NCBI GenBank assembly: GCA_946902985.2
Contig: OX336389.2
Location: forward strand, 978,766,084-978,830,083
Source: Meconema thalassinum
Lineage: Eukaryota; Arthropoda; Insecta; Orthoptera; Tettigoniidae
Direction of reading: 5' to 3'
DNA length: 64,000 bases
A model generated the notes under the pieces. The model searched no databases. It saw only the letters and a list, made by a program, of their open reading frames with translations, and was not told the origin of the DNA. Every line of letters starts with the position of its first letter. Positions within the stretch are counted from its first letter, which is position 1. The position numbers and the translations under genes are program-made. Below are positions 25,601 to 38,500 of this stretch, one piece after another.

Positions 25601-28600
25601 ATGTGTTTTAAGTCAGCCGTTCTCCACCAGCTGCGCGCGGCCACAGCTAACCCCGACCTTCTAATCTTCGTTTTGTCCAATCCAATGGTTTTTGACAATG
25701 GTTACAACCTAACGCGCCCAGATCAATCGTTTTGAGTCCACCGTGCCCTGCCAGCTGCGTGAGGATAAAGGCCCCACCTGCCCCCGACCTTCTTAACTTC
25801 GTTTTGTCCAATCCAATGGTCTTTGACAATGGTTACAGCCTAACGCGCCCAGATCAATGGTTTTGAGTCCACCGTGTCCTGCCAGCTGCGCGCGGCCTCA
25901 CCTACCCCCGACCTTCTAATCTTCGTTTTGTCCAATTCAATGGTTTTTGACAATGTTTACAACCTAACGCGCCCAGATCAATCGTTTTGAGTCCACCGTG
26001 CCCTGCCAGCTGTGCGCGGCCAAAGGCCGCACCTCCCCCCAACCTTCTAATCTTCGTTTTGTCCAATCTAATGGTCTTTGACAATGGTTACAGCCTAGCG
26101 CGCCGAGATCAATGAGTTTTGAGTCAGTCGTACCCAGCCAGCTGCGCGCGGCCTCACCTACCCCCGACCTTCTAATCTTCGTTTTGTCCAATCCAATGGT
26201 CTTTGACAATGGTTACAGCCTGGCGCGCCGACATCAATGTGTTTTGAGTCAGCCGTGCCCCGCCAGCTGCGCGTAGCCACACCTACCCCCGACCTTCAAA
26301 TCTTCGTTTTGCCCAATCCAACGGTTTTTGACTATGATTACAGCCTAACGCACCCAGATCAATGGTTTTGAGTCCACCGTGCCCTGCCAGCTGCCCGTGG
26401 CCAAAGGCCGCACCTCCCTCCGACTTTCTAACCTTCGTATTGTCCAATCCAATGGTCTTTGACAATGGTTACAGCCTAGCGCGCCGAGATCAATGAGTTT
26501 TGAGTCAGCCGTACCCCGCCAGCTGCGCACGGTCACACCTACCCCCGACCTCCTAATCTTCTTTTTGTCCAATCGAATAGACTTTGACAATGGTTACAGC
26601 CTTGCGCGCCGAGATTAATGTGTAGTGAGTCAGGCGTGCCCTGCCAGCTGCGCGCGGCCACACCTACCCCCGACCTTATAATCTTCGTTTTGTCCAACCC
26701 AATGGTTTTTGACAATGGTTACAGCCTAACGCGTCCAGATCTATGGTTTTGAGTCCACCGTGCCTGCCAGCTGCGCGCGGCCAAAGCCGCACCTGTCCCC
26801 TACCTTCTAAACTTCGTTTTGTCCAATCCAATGGTCTTTGACAATGGTTACAGCCTAGCGCGCCGAGATCATTGTGTTTTGAGTCAGCCGTGACCCGCCA
26901 GCTGCGCGCGGCCAGACCTACCCCCGACCTTCAAATCTACGTTTTGTCCAATCCAATGGCTTTTGACAATGGTTACAGCCTTACGCGCCCAATTCAATGA
27001 TTTTGATTCCACCGTGCCCTGCCAGCTGTGCGCGGCCAAAGGCCGCACCTGCCCCCAACCTTCTAATCTTCGTTTTGTCCAATCTAATGGTCTTTGACAA
27101 TGGTTACAGCCTAGCGCGCTGAGATCAATGAGTTTTGAGTCAACCGTACTCAGACAGCTGCGCGCGGCCTCACCTACCCCCGACCCTCTAATATTCGTTG
27201 TGTCCAATCCAATGGTCTTTGACAATGGTTACAGCCTGGCGCGCCGACATCAATGTGTTTTTAGTCAGCCGTGCCCGGCCAGCTCCGCGTAGCCACACCT
27301 ACCCCCGACCTTCTAATCTTGGTTTTGTCCAATCGAGTGGTCTTTGACAATGGTTACAGCCTTGCGCGCCGAGATCAATGTGATGTGAGTCAGCCATGGC
27401 CCGCCAGCTGCGCGTGGCCACACCTACCCCCGACCCTCTAATCATCATTTTGTCCAATCCAATTGTTTTTGACAATGGTTACAGCCTATCGCGTCCATAT
27501 CTATAGTTTTGAGTCCACCGTGCCCTGCCAGCTGCGCGCGGCCAATGGCCGCACCTGTCCCCAACTTTCTAACCTTCGTTTTGTCCAATCCAATGGTCTT
27601 TGACAATGGTTACAGCCTAGCGCACCGAGAGCAATGTGTTTCGAGTCAGCCGTTCCCCGCCAGCTGCGCGCGGCCACACCTACCTCCTACCTTCTAAACT
27701 TCGTTTTGTCCAATCCAATGGTTTTTGACTATGGTTACAGCCTAGCGCACCGAGATCAATGAGTTTTGAGTTTTAGCCGTACCCCGCCAGCTGCGCGTGG
27801 CCTCACCTACCCCCGACCTTCTAATCTTCGTTTTGTCCAATCCAATGGTCTTTGAAAATGGTTACAGCCTGGCGCGCCGAGATCAATGTGGTTTTAGTCA
27901 GCCGTGTCCCGCCAGCTGCGCACGGCCACACCTACCCCCGACCTTCTCATCTTCGTTTTGTCCAAGCTAATGGTCTTTGACAATGGTTACAGCCTAGCGC
28001 GCCGAGATCAATGAGTTTTCAGTTTTAGCCGTACCCCGCCAGCTGCGCGTGGCCTCACCTAACCCCGACCTTCTAATCTTCGTTTTGTCCAATCCAATGG
28101 TCTTTGACAATGGTTACAGCCTAGCGCGCTGAGATCAATGTGTTTAGAGTCAGCCGTGCCCAGCCAGCTGCGCGCGGCCACACCTAACCGCGACCTTCTA
28201 ATCTTCGTTTGGCAAATCCCATGGTTTTTGACAATGGTTACAGACTAACGCGCCCAGATCAATGGTTTTGAGTCCACCGTGCCCTGCCAGCTGCGGGCGG
28301 CCAAAGGCCGCAACTCCCCCCGACCTTCTAATCTTCGTTTTGTCCAATCCAATGGTCTTTGACAATGGTTTCAGCCTAGCGCGCCGAGATCAATGTGTTT
28401 TAAGTCAGCCGTTCTCCTCCAGCTGCGCGTGGCCACAGTTACCCCCGACCTTCCAATCTTCGTTTTGTCCAATCCAATGGTTTTTGACAATGGTTACAAC
28501 CTAACGCGCCCAGATCAATCGTCTTGAGTCCACCGTGCCCTGCCAGCTGCGTGCGGACAAAGGCCGCACCTGCCCCCGATCTTCTAATCTTCGTTTTGTC

Positions 28601-30044
28601 CAATCCAATTGTCTTTGACAATGGTTACAGCCTAACGCGCCCAGATCAATGGTTTTGAGTCCACCGTGTCCTGCCAGCTGCGCGCGGCCGAAGGCCGCAC
28701 CTGCTCCTACCTTCTATTCTTTGTTTTGTCCAATCCAATGGTCTTTGACAATGGTTACAGCCTAGCGCGCCAAGATCAATGAGTTTTGAGTCAGTCGTAC
28801 CCCGCCAGCTGTGCGCGGCCACACCTACCCCCGACCTTCTAATCTTCATTTTGTCCAATCCTATGGTCTTTGACTATGGTTACAGCCTAGCGCGCCGAGA
28901 TCAATGTGTTTTAAGTCAGCCGTGCACCTCCAGCTGCGCGCGGCCGCACCTACCCCCGACCTTCTAATCTTCGTTTTATCCAATACAATGGTTTTTGACA
29001 ATGGTTACAGCCTAACGCGCCCAGATCAAAGGGTATGAGTTCACCGTGCCCTGCCATCTGCCCGTGGCCAAAGGCCGCACCTTCCCCCGACTTTCTAACC
29101 TTCGTATGGTCTAATCCAATTGTCTTTGACAATGGTTACAGCCTAGCGCGCCGAGATCAATGAGTTTTGAGTCAGCCGTACCCCACCAGCTGGGCACGGC
29201 CACACCTACCACCGACCTTCTAATCTTCGTTTTGTCCAATCGAATATTCTTTGACAATGGTTACAGCCTTGCGCGCCGAGATCAATGTGTAGTGAGTCAG
29301 CCGTGCCCTGCCAGCTGCGCGCGGCCACACCTACCCCCGACCTTCTAATCTTCGTTTTGCCCAATCCAATGGTCTTTGTCAATGGTTACAGCCTAGCGCG
29401 CCGAGATCATTATGTTTTGAGTCAGCCGTGACCCGCCAGCTGCGCTCGGCCAGACCTAACCCCGACCTTCTAATCTTCGTTTTGTCCAATCCAATGGTTT
29501 TTGACAATGGTTACAGCCTAACGCGCCCAGATCAATGGTTTTGATTCCACCTTGCCCTGCCAGCTGTGCGCGACCGAAGGCCGCACCTGCCCCCAACCTT
29601 CTAATCTTCGTTTTGTCCGATGTAATGGTCTTTGACAATGGTTACAGCCTAGCGCGCCGAGATCAATGAGTTTTGAGTCAGCCGTACACTGCCAGCTGCG
29701 CACGGCCACACCTACCCCCGACCTTCTAATCTTCGTTTTGTCCAATCGAATGGTCTTTGACAATGGTTACAGCCTTGCGCGCCGAGATCAATGTGTAGTG
29801 AGTCAGCCGTGCCCCGCCAGCTGCGCGCGGCCACACCTACCCCCAACCCTCTAATCTTCATTTTGTCCAATCCAATGGTTTTTGACTATAGTTAGAGCCT
29901 ATCGTGTCCAGATCTGTGGTTTTGAGTCCACCGTGCCCTGCCAGCTGCGCGCGGCCAATGGCCGCACTTGTCCCCAACCTTCTAACCTTCGTTTTGTCCA
30001 ATCCAATGGTCTTTGACAATGGTTTCAGCCTAGCGCGCCGAGAT

Positions 30045-33000
30045 CAATGAGATTTGAGTCAGTCGTACCCCGCCAGCTGTGCGCGGCCACACCTACCCCC
30101 GACCTTCTAATCTTCATTTTGTCCAATCCTATGGTCTTTGACTATGGTTACAGCCTAGCGCGCCGAGATCAATGTGTTTTAAGTCAGCCGTGCACCTCCA
30201 GCTGCGCGCGGCTGCACCTACCCCCGACCTTCTAATCTTCGTTTTATCCAATACAATGGTTCTTGACAATGGTTACAGCCTAACGCGCCCAGATCAAAGG
30301 GTATGAGTTCACCGTGCCCTGCCATCTGCCCGTGGCCAAAGGCCGCACCATCCCCCGACTTTCTAACCTTCGTACGGTCTAATCCAACTGTCTTTGACAA
30401 TGGTTACAGCCTAGCGCGCCGAGATCAATGAGTTTTGAGTCAGCCGTACCCCGCCAGCTGGGCACGGCCACACCTACCCCCGACCTTCTAATCTTCATTT
30501 TGTCCAATCGAATATTCTTTGACAATGGTTACAGCCTTGCGCGCCGAGATCAATGTGTAGTGAGTCAGCCGTGCCCTGCCAGCTGCGCGCGGCCACACCT
30601 ACCCCCGACCTTCTAATCTTCGTTTTGCCCAATCCAATGGTCTTTGTCAATGGTTACAGCCTAGCGCGCCGAGATCATTATGTTTTGAGTCAGCCGTGAC
30701 CCGCCAGCTGCGCTCGGCCAGACCTAACCCCGACCTTCTAATCTTCGTTTTGTCCAATGCAATGGTTTTTGACAATGGTTACAGCCTAACGCGCCCAGAT
30801 CAATGGTTTTGATTCCACCTTGCCCTGCCAGCTGTGCGCGGCCGAAGGCCGCACCTGCCCCCAAACTTCTAATCTTCGTTTTGTCCAATGTAATGGTCTT
30901 TGACAATGGTTACAGCCTAGCGCGCCGAGATCAATGAGTTTTGAGTCAGCCGTACCCTGCCAGCTGCGCACGGCCACACCTACCCCCGACCTTCTAATCT
31001 TCGTTTTGTCCAATCGAATGGTCTTTGACAATGGTTACAGCCTTGCGCGCCGAGATCAATGTGTAGTGAGTCAGCCGTGCCCCGCCAGCTGCGCGCGGCC
31101 ACACCTACCCCCAACCCTCTAATCTTCATTTTGTCCAATCCAATGGTTTTTGACTATGGTTAGAGCCTATCGTGTCCAGATCTATGGTTTTGAGTCCACC
31201 GTGCCCTGCCAGCTGCGCGCGGCCAATGGCCGCACTTGTCCCCAACCTTCTAACCTTCGTTTTGTCCAATCCAATGGTCTTTGACAATGGTTTCAGCCTA
31301 GCGCGCCGAGATCAATGAGATTTGAGTCAGCCGTTCCCCGCCAGCTGCGCGCGGCCACATCTAATCCCGACCTCCTAATCTTCGTTTTGCCCAATCCAAT
31401 GGTTTTTGACAATGGTTACAATCTAACGCGCCCAGATCAATGGTTTTGAGTTCACCGTGCCCTGCCAGCTGCGTGCGGCCAAGAGCCGCAACTGCCCCCC
31501 TTCTAACCTTCGTTTTGTCCAATCCAATGGTCTTTGACAATGGTTACAGCCTAGCGCGCCGAGATCAATGAGTTTTGAGTCAGCCGTACCGCGCCAGCTG
31601 CGCGCGGCCTCACCTACCTCCGACCTTCTAAACTTCGTTTTGTCCAATCCAATGGTTTTTGACAATGGTTACAGCCTAACGCGCCCAGATGAATGGTTTT
31701 GATTCCGCCGTGCCCTAACAGCTGGGCGCGGCCAAAGGCCGCACCTGCCCCCAACCTTCTAATCTTGTTTTGTCCAAGCTAATGGTCTTTGACAATGGTT
31801 ACAGCCTAGCGCGCCGAGATCAATGAGTTTTGAGTTTTAGCCGTACCCCGCCAGCTGCGCGTGGCCTCACCTACCCCCGACCTTCTAATCTTCGTTTTGT
31901 CCAATCCAATGGTCTTTGACAATGGTTACAGCCTGGCGCGCCGAGATCAATGTGTTTTGAGTCAGCCGTGCCCCGCAGGCTGCGCGCGGCCACACCTACC
32001 CCCGACCTTCTAATCTTCGTTTTGTCCAATCCAATGGTCTTTGACAATGGTTACAGCCTAGCGCGCCGAGATCAATGTGTTTAGAGTCAGCCGTGCCCCG
32101 CCAGCTGCGCGCGGCCACACCTAACCGCGACCTTCTAATCTTCGTTTTGTCAAATTTCATGGTTTCTCACAATGGTTACAGCCTAACGCGCCCAGATCAA
32201 TGGTTTTGAGTCTACCGTGCCCGGCCAGCTGCGCGCGGCCAAAGGCCGCACCTCCCCCCGACCTTCTAATCTTCGTTTTGTCCAATCCAATGGTCTTTGA
32301 CAATGGTTACAGCCTAGCGCGCTGAGATCAATGTGTTTAGAGTCAGCCGTGCCCAGCCAGCTGCGCGCGGCCACACCTAACCGCGACCTTCTAATCTTCG
32401 TTTGGCAAATCCCATGGTTTTTGACAATGGTTACAGCCTAACGCGCCCAGATCAGTGGTTTTGAGTCCACCGTGCCCTGCCAGCTGCGGGCGGCCAAAGG
32501 CCGCAACTCCCCCCGACCTTCTAATCTTCGTTTTGTCCAATCCAATGGTCTTTGACAATGGTTTCAGCCTAGCGCGCCGAGATCAATGTGTTTTAAGTCA
32601 GCCGTTCTCCTCCAGCTGCGCGTGGCCACAGCTACCCCCGACCTTCTAATCTTCGTTTTGTCCAATCCAATGGTTTTTGACAATGGTTACAACCTAACGC
32701 GCCCAGATCAATCGTTTTGAGTCCACCGTGCCCTGCCAGCTGCGTGCGGACAAAGGCCGCACCTGCCCCCGATCTTCTAATCTTCGTTTTGTCCAATCCA
32801 ATTGTCTTTGACAATGGTTACAGCCTAACGGGCCCAGATCAATGGTTTTGAGTCCACCGTGTCCTGCCAGCTGCGCGCGGCCGAAGGCCGCACCTGCCCC
32901 TACCTTCTATTCTTTGTTTTGTCCAATCCAATGGTCTTTGACAATGGTTAAAGCCTAGCGCGCCAAGATCAATGAGTTTTGAGTCAGTCGTACCCCGCCA

Positions 33001-34860
33001 GCTGTGCGCGGCCACACCTACCCCCGACCTTCTAATCTTCATTTTGTCCAATCCTATGGTCTTTGACTATGGTTACAGCCTAGCGCGCCGAGATCAATGT
33101 GTTTTAAGTCAGCCGTGCACCTCCAGCTGCGCGCGGCTGCACCTACCCCCGACCTTCTAATCTTCGTTTTATCCAATACAATGGTTCTTGACAATGGTTA
33201 CAGCCTAACGCGCCCAGATCAAAGGGTATGAGTTCACCGTGCCCTGCCATCTGCCCGTGGCCAAAGGCCGCACCCCCCCCCCCCCGACTTTCTAACCTTC
33301 GTATGGTCTAATCCAATTGTCTTTGACAATGGTTACAGCCTAGCGCGCCGAGATCAATGAGTTTTGAGTCAGCCGTACCCCGCCAGCTGGGCACGGCCAC
33401 ACCTACCCCCGACCTTCTAATCTTCGTTTTGTCCAATCGAATATTCTTTGACAATGGTTACAGCCTTGCGCGCCGAGATCAATGTGTAGTGAGTCAGCCG
33501 TGCCCTGCCAGCTGCGCGCGGCCACACCTACCCCCGACCTTCTAATCTTCGTTTTGCCCAATCCAATGGTCTTTGTCAATGGTTACAGCCTAGCGCGCCG
33601 AGATCATTATGTTTTGAGTCAGCCGTGACCCGCCAGCTGCGCTCGGCCAGACCTAACCCCGACCTTCTAATCTTCGTTTTGTCCAATCCAATGGTTTTTG
33701 ACAATGGTTACAGCCTAACGCGCCCAGATCAATGGTTTTGATTCCACCTTGCCCTGCCAGCTGTGCGCGGCCGAAGGCCGCACCTGCCCCCAAACTTCTA
33801 ATCTTCGTTTTGTCCAATGTAATGGTCTTTGACAATGGTTACAGCCTAGCGCGCCGAGATCAATGAGTTTTGAGTCAGCCGTACCCTGCCAGCTGCGCAC
33901 GGCCACACCTACCCCCGACCTTCTAATCTTCGTTTTGTCCAATCGAATGGTCTTTGACAATGGTTACAGCCTTGCGCGCCGAGATCAATGTGTAGTGAGT
34001 CAGCAGTGCCCCGCCAGCTGCGCGCGGCCACACCTACCCCCAACCCTCTAATCTTCATTTTGTCCAATCCAATGGTTTTTGACTATGGTTAGAGCCTATC
34101 GTGTCCAGATCTATGGTTTTGAGTCCACCGTGCCCTGCCAGCTGCGCGCGGCCAATGGCCGCACTTGTCCCCAACCTTCTAACCTTCGTTTTGTCCAATC
34201 CAATGGTCTTTGACAATGGTTTCAGCCTAGCGCGCCGAGATCAATGAGATTTGAGTCAGCCGTTCCCCGCCAGCTGCGCGCGGCCACATCTAATCCCGAC
34301 CTCCTAATCTTCGTTTTGCCCAATCCAATGGTTTTTGACAATGGTTACAATCTAACGCGCCCAGATCAATGGTTTTGAGTTCACCGTGCCCTGCCAGCTG
34401 CGTGCGGCCAAGAGCCGCAACTGCCCCCCTTCTAACCTTCGTTTTGTCCAATCCAATGGTCTTTGACAATGGTTACAGCCTAGCGCGCCGAGATCAATGA
34501 GTTTTGAGTCAGTCGTACCGCGCCAGCTGCGCGCGGCCTCACCTACCTCCGACCTTCTAAACTTCGTTTTGTCCAATCCAATGGTTTTTGACAATGGTTA
34601 CAGCCTAACGCGCCCAGATGAATGGTTTTGATTCCGCCGTGCCCTGCCAGCTGGGCGCGGCCAAAGGCCGCACCTGCCCCCAACCTTCTAATCTTGTTTT
34701 GTCCAAGCTAATGGTCTTTGACAATGGTTACAGCCTAGCGCGCCGAGATCAATGAGTTTTGAGTTTTAGCCGTACCCCGCCAGCTGCGCGTGGCCTCACC
34801 TACCCCCGACCTTCTAATCTTCGTTTTGTCCAATCCAATGGTCTTTGACAATGGTTACAG
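30045..34860. repeat. Inserted copy of the 17.46-22.27 kb tandem pair
   Basis: Anchors here match 17.46-22.27 kb at an offset of 12,584 bp, rising to 12,587 after the long C-tract at 33.27 kb. It therefore carries most of one and nearly all of the second 2,925-bp unit (seam near 32.32 kb). The left junction is visible: a unit that begins like 9.82 kb and 43.14 kb (GATCAATGAGATTTGAG) continues with GTCAGTCGTACCCCGCC as at 17.47 kb, so the crossover lies within TTTGAGTCAG near 30,052-30,061. The right junction near 34.87 kb switches to a GCGCGCCGACATC unit as at 27.24 kb. Confidence 0.8.
33273..33285. repeat. C-tract of 13, longest homopolymer noticed
   Basis: This is the copy of the 20,689 tract within the 30.0-34.9 kb block. 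It has thirteen C, three more than its source, which accounts for the offset change from 12,584 to 12,587. Tract length may be affected by sequencing or consensus error. Confidence 0.9.
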
Positions 34861-34869
34861 CCTGGCGCG

Positions 34870-35590
34870 CCGACATCAATGTGTTTTTAGTCAGCCGTGC
34901 CCGGCCAGCTCCGCGTAGCCACACCTACCCCCGACCTTCTAATCTTGGTTTTGTCCAATCGAGTGGTCTTTGACAATGGTTACAGCCTTGCGCGCCGAGA
35001 TCAATGTGATGTGAGTCAGCCATGGCCCGCCAGCTGCGCGTGGCCACACCTACCCCCGACCCTCTAATCATCATTTTGTCCAATCCAATTGTTTTTGACA
35101 ATGGTTACAGCCTATCGCGTCCATATCTATAGTTTTGAGTCCACCGTGCCCTGCCAGCTGCGCGCGGCCAATGGCCGCACCTGTCCCCAACTTTCTAACC
35201 TTCGTTTTGTCCAATCCAATGGTCTTTGACAATGGTTACAGCCTAGCGCACCGAGAGCAATGTGTTTCGAGTCAGCCGTTCCCCGCCAGCTGCGCGCGGC
35301 CACACCTACCTCCTACCTTCTAAACTTCGTTTTGTCCAATCCAATGGTTTTTGACTATGGTTACAGCCTAGCGCACCGAGATCAATGAGTTTTGAGTTTT
35401 AGCCGTACCCCGCCAGCTGCGCGTGGCCTCACCTACCCCCGACCTTCTAATCTTCGTTTTGTCCAATCCAATGGTCTTTGACAATGGTTACAGCCTAGCG
35501 CGCTGAGATCAATGTGTTTAGAGTCAGCCGTGCCCAGCCAGCTGCGCGCGGCCACACCTAACCGCGACCTTCTAATCTTCGTTTTGTCAA
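34870..35590. repeat. Short mosaic bridge closing the 13.1-kb unit
   Basis: Units matching about 27.24-27.83 kb (GCGCGCCGACATC, GTCCAATCGAGTGG, GTCCATATCTATAG, CACCGAGAGCAATG) are followed by one GCGCGCTGAGATC unit as at 28.1 kb. The array then joins the CAAATTTCATGG unit found at 22.49 kb. This seam restarts the order seen from 22.5 kb. Confidence 0.75.
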
Positions 35591-38500
35591 ATTTCATGGT
35601 TTCTGACAATGGTTACAGCCTAACGCGCCCAGATCAATGGTTTTGAGTCTACCGTGCCCGGCCAGCTGCGCGCGGCCAAAGGCCGCACCTCCCCCCGACC
35701 TTCTAATCTTGGTTTTGTCCAATCCAATGGTTTTTGACAATGGTTTCAGCCTAGCGCGCCGAGATCAATGTGTTTTAAGTCAGCCGTTCTCCTCCAGCTG
35801 CGCGTGGCCACAGCTACCCCCGACCTTCTAATCTTCGTTTTGTCCAATCCAATGGTTTTTGACAATGGTTACAACCTAACGCGCCCAGATCAATCGTTTT
35901 GAGTCCACCGGGCCCTGCCAGCTGCGTGCGGACAAAGGCCGCACCTGCCCCCGATCTTCTAATCTTCGTTTTGTCCAATCCAATGGTCTTTGACAATGGT
36001 TTAAGCCTAGCGCGCCGAGATCAATGAGTTTTTAGTCAGCCGTTCCCCGCCAGCTGCGCGCGGTCACATCTACCCCCGACCTTCTAATCTTCGTTTTGTC
36101 CAAACCAATGGCCTTTGACAATGGTTACAGCCTAGCGCGCCGAGATCAATGTGTTTAGAGTCAGCCGTGCCCCGCCAGCTGCGCGCGGCCACACCTAACC
36201 GCGACCTTCTAATCTTCGTTTTGTCAAATCCCATGGTTTCTGACAATGGTTACAGCCTAACGCGCCCAGATCAATGGTTTTGAGTCCACCGTGCCCGGCC
36301 AGCTGCGCGCGGCCAAAGAACGCACCTCCCCCCGACCTTCTAATCTTCGTTTTGTCCAATCCAATGGTCTTTGACAATGGTTTCAGCCTAGCACGCCGAG
36401 ATCAATGTGTCTTAAGTCAGCCGTTCTCCTCCAGCTGCGCGTGGCCACAGCTACCCCCGACCTTCTAATCTTCGTTTTGTCCAATCCAATGGTTTTTGAC
36501 AATGGTTACAACCTAACGCGCCCAGATCAATCGTTTTGAATCCCCCGGGCCCTGCCAGCTGCGTGCGGACAAAGGCCGCACCTGCCCCCGATCTTCTAAT
36601 CTTCGTTTTGTCCAATCCAATGGTATTTGACAATTGTTACAGCCTAACGCGCCCAGATCACTGGTTTTGAGTCCACCGTGTCCTGGCAGCTGCGCGCGGC
36701 CGAAGGCCGCACCTGCCCCGACCTTATATTCTTTGTTTTGTCCAATCCAATGGTCTTTGACAATGGTTACAGCCTAGCGTGCCAAGATCAATGAGTTTTG
36801 AGTCAGTCGTACCCCGCCAGCTGTGCGCGGCCACACCTACCCCCGACCTTCTAATCTTCATTTTGTCCAATCCGATGGTCTTTGACTATGGTTACAGCCT
36901 AGCGCGCCGAGATCAATGTGTTTTAAGTCAGCCGTGCCCCTCCAGCTGCGCGCGGCCACACCTACCCCCGACCTTCTAATCTTCGTTTTATCCAATCCAA
37001 TGGTTTTTGACAATGGTTACAGCCTAACGCGCCCAGATCAAAGGGTTTGAGTTCACCGTGCCCTGCCATCTGCCCGTGGCCAAAGGCCGCACTTCCCCCC
37101 GACTTTCTAACCTTTGTATGGTCTAATCCAATTGTCTTTGACAATGGTTATAGCCTAGCGCGCCGAGATCAATGAGTTTTGAGTCAGCCGTACCCCGCCA
37201 GCTGCGCACGGCCACACCTACCCCCGACCTTCTAATCTTCGTTTTGTCCAATCGAATATTCTTTGACAATGGTTACAGCCTTGCGCGCCGAGATCAATGT
37301 GTAGTGAGTCAGCGGGGCCCTGCCAGCTGCGCGCGGCCACACCTACCCCCGAACTTCTAATCTTCGTTTTGTCCAATCCAATGGTTTTTGACAATGGTTA
37401 CAGCCTAACGCGTCCAGATCTATGGTTTTGAGTCCACCGTGCCCTACCAGCTGCGCGCGGCCAAAGGCCGCACTTGTCCCCTACCTTCTAAACTTCGTTT
37501 TGTCCAATCCAATGGTCTTTGTCAACGGTTACAGCCTAGCGCGCCGAGATCATTATGTTTTGAGTCAGCCGTGACCTGGCAGCTGCGCGCGGCCAGACCT
37601 ATCCCCGACCTTCTAAACTTCGTTTTGTCCAATCGAATGGTCTTTGACAATGGTTACAGCCTTGCGCGCCGAGATCAATGTGTAGTGAGTCAGCCGTGCC
37701 CCGCCAGCTGCGGGCGGCGACACCTACCCCCGACCCACTAATCTTCATTTTGCCAATCCAATGGTTTTTGACAATGGTTACAGCCTATCGCGTCCAGATC
37801 TATGGTTTTGAGTCCACCGTGCCCTGCCAGCTGCGCGCGGCCAATGGCCGCACCTGTCCCCAACCTTCTAACCTTCGTTTTGTCCAATCCAATGGTTTTT
37901 GACAATGGTTACAGCCTAACGCGCCCAGATGAGTGGTTTTGATTCCACCGTGCCCTGCCAGCTGCGCGCGGCCGAAGGCCGCACCTGCCCCCAACCTTCT
38001 AATCTTCGTTTTGTCCAAGCTAATGGTCTTTGAAATTGGTTACAGCCTAGCGCGCCGAGATCAATGAGTTTTGAGTTTTAGCCGTACCCCGCCAGCTGCG
38101 CGTGGCCTCACCTACCCCGACCTTCTAATCTTCGTTTTGTTCAATCCAATGGTCTTTGACAATGGTTACAGCCTGGCGCGCCGAGATCAATGTGTTTTGA
38201 GTCAGCCGTGTCCCGCCAGCTGCGCGCGGCCACACCTACCCCCGACCTTCTAATCTTCGTTTTGTCCAATCCAATGGTCATTGACAATGGTTTCAGCCTA
38301 GCGCGCCGAGATCAATGAGTTTTGAGTCAGCCGTTCCCCGCCAGCTGCGCGCGGCCACTTCTACCCCCGACCTTCTAATCTTCGTTTTGTCCAATCCAAT
38401 GGTCTTTGACAATGTTTACAGCCTAGCGCGCCGAGATCAATGTGTTTAGAGTCAGCCGTGCCCCGCCAGCTGCGCGCGGCCACACCTAACCCCGACCTTC

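Larger units (their letters stand above)
22490..35580. repeat. First copy of a 13,095-bp higher-order unit
   Basis: From about 22.49 kb the order of variants repeats 13,095 bp later (13,097 from about 28.2 kb). Head counting gives about 37% A units; with A = 131 and B = 125 this predicts about 103 monomers per 13,095 bp. The unit is itself composite: 22.5-24.8 kb matches 10.7-13.1 kb, 25.7-30.04 kb matches 5.7-9.85 kb, 30.05-34.86 kb matches 17.46-22.27 kb, and 34.87-35.58 kb is patched from 27.24-28.2 kb types. Confidence 0.85.
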
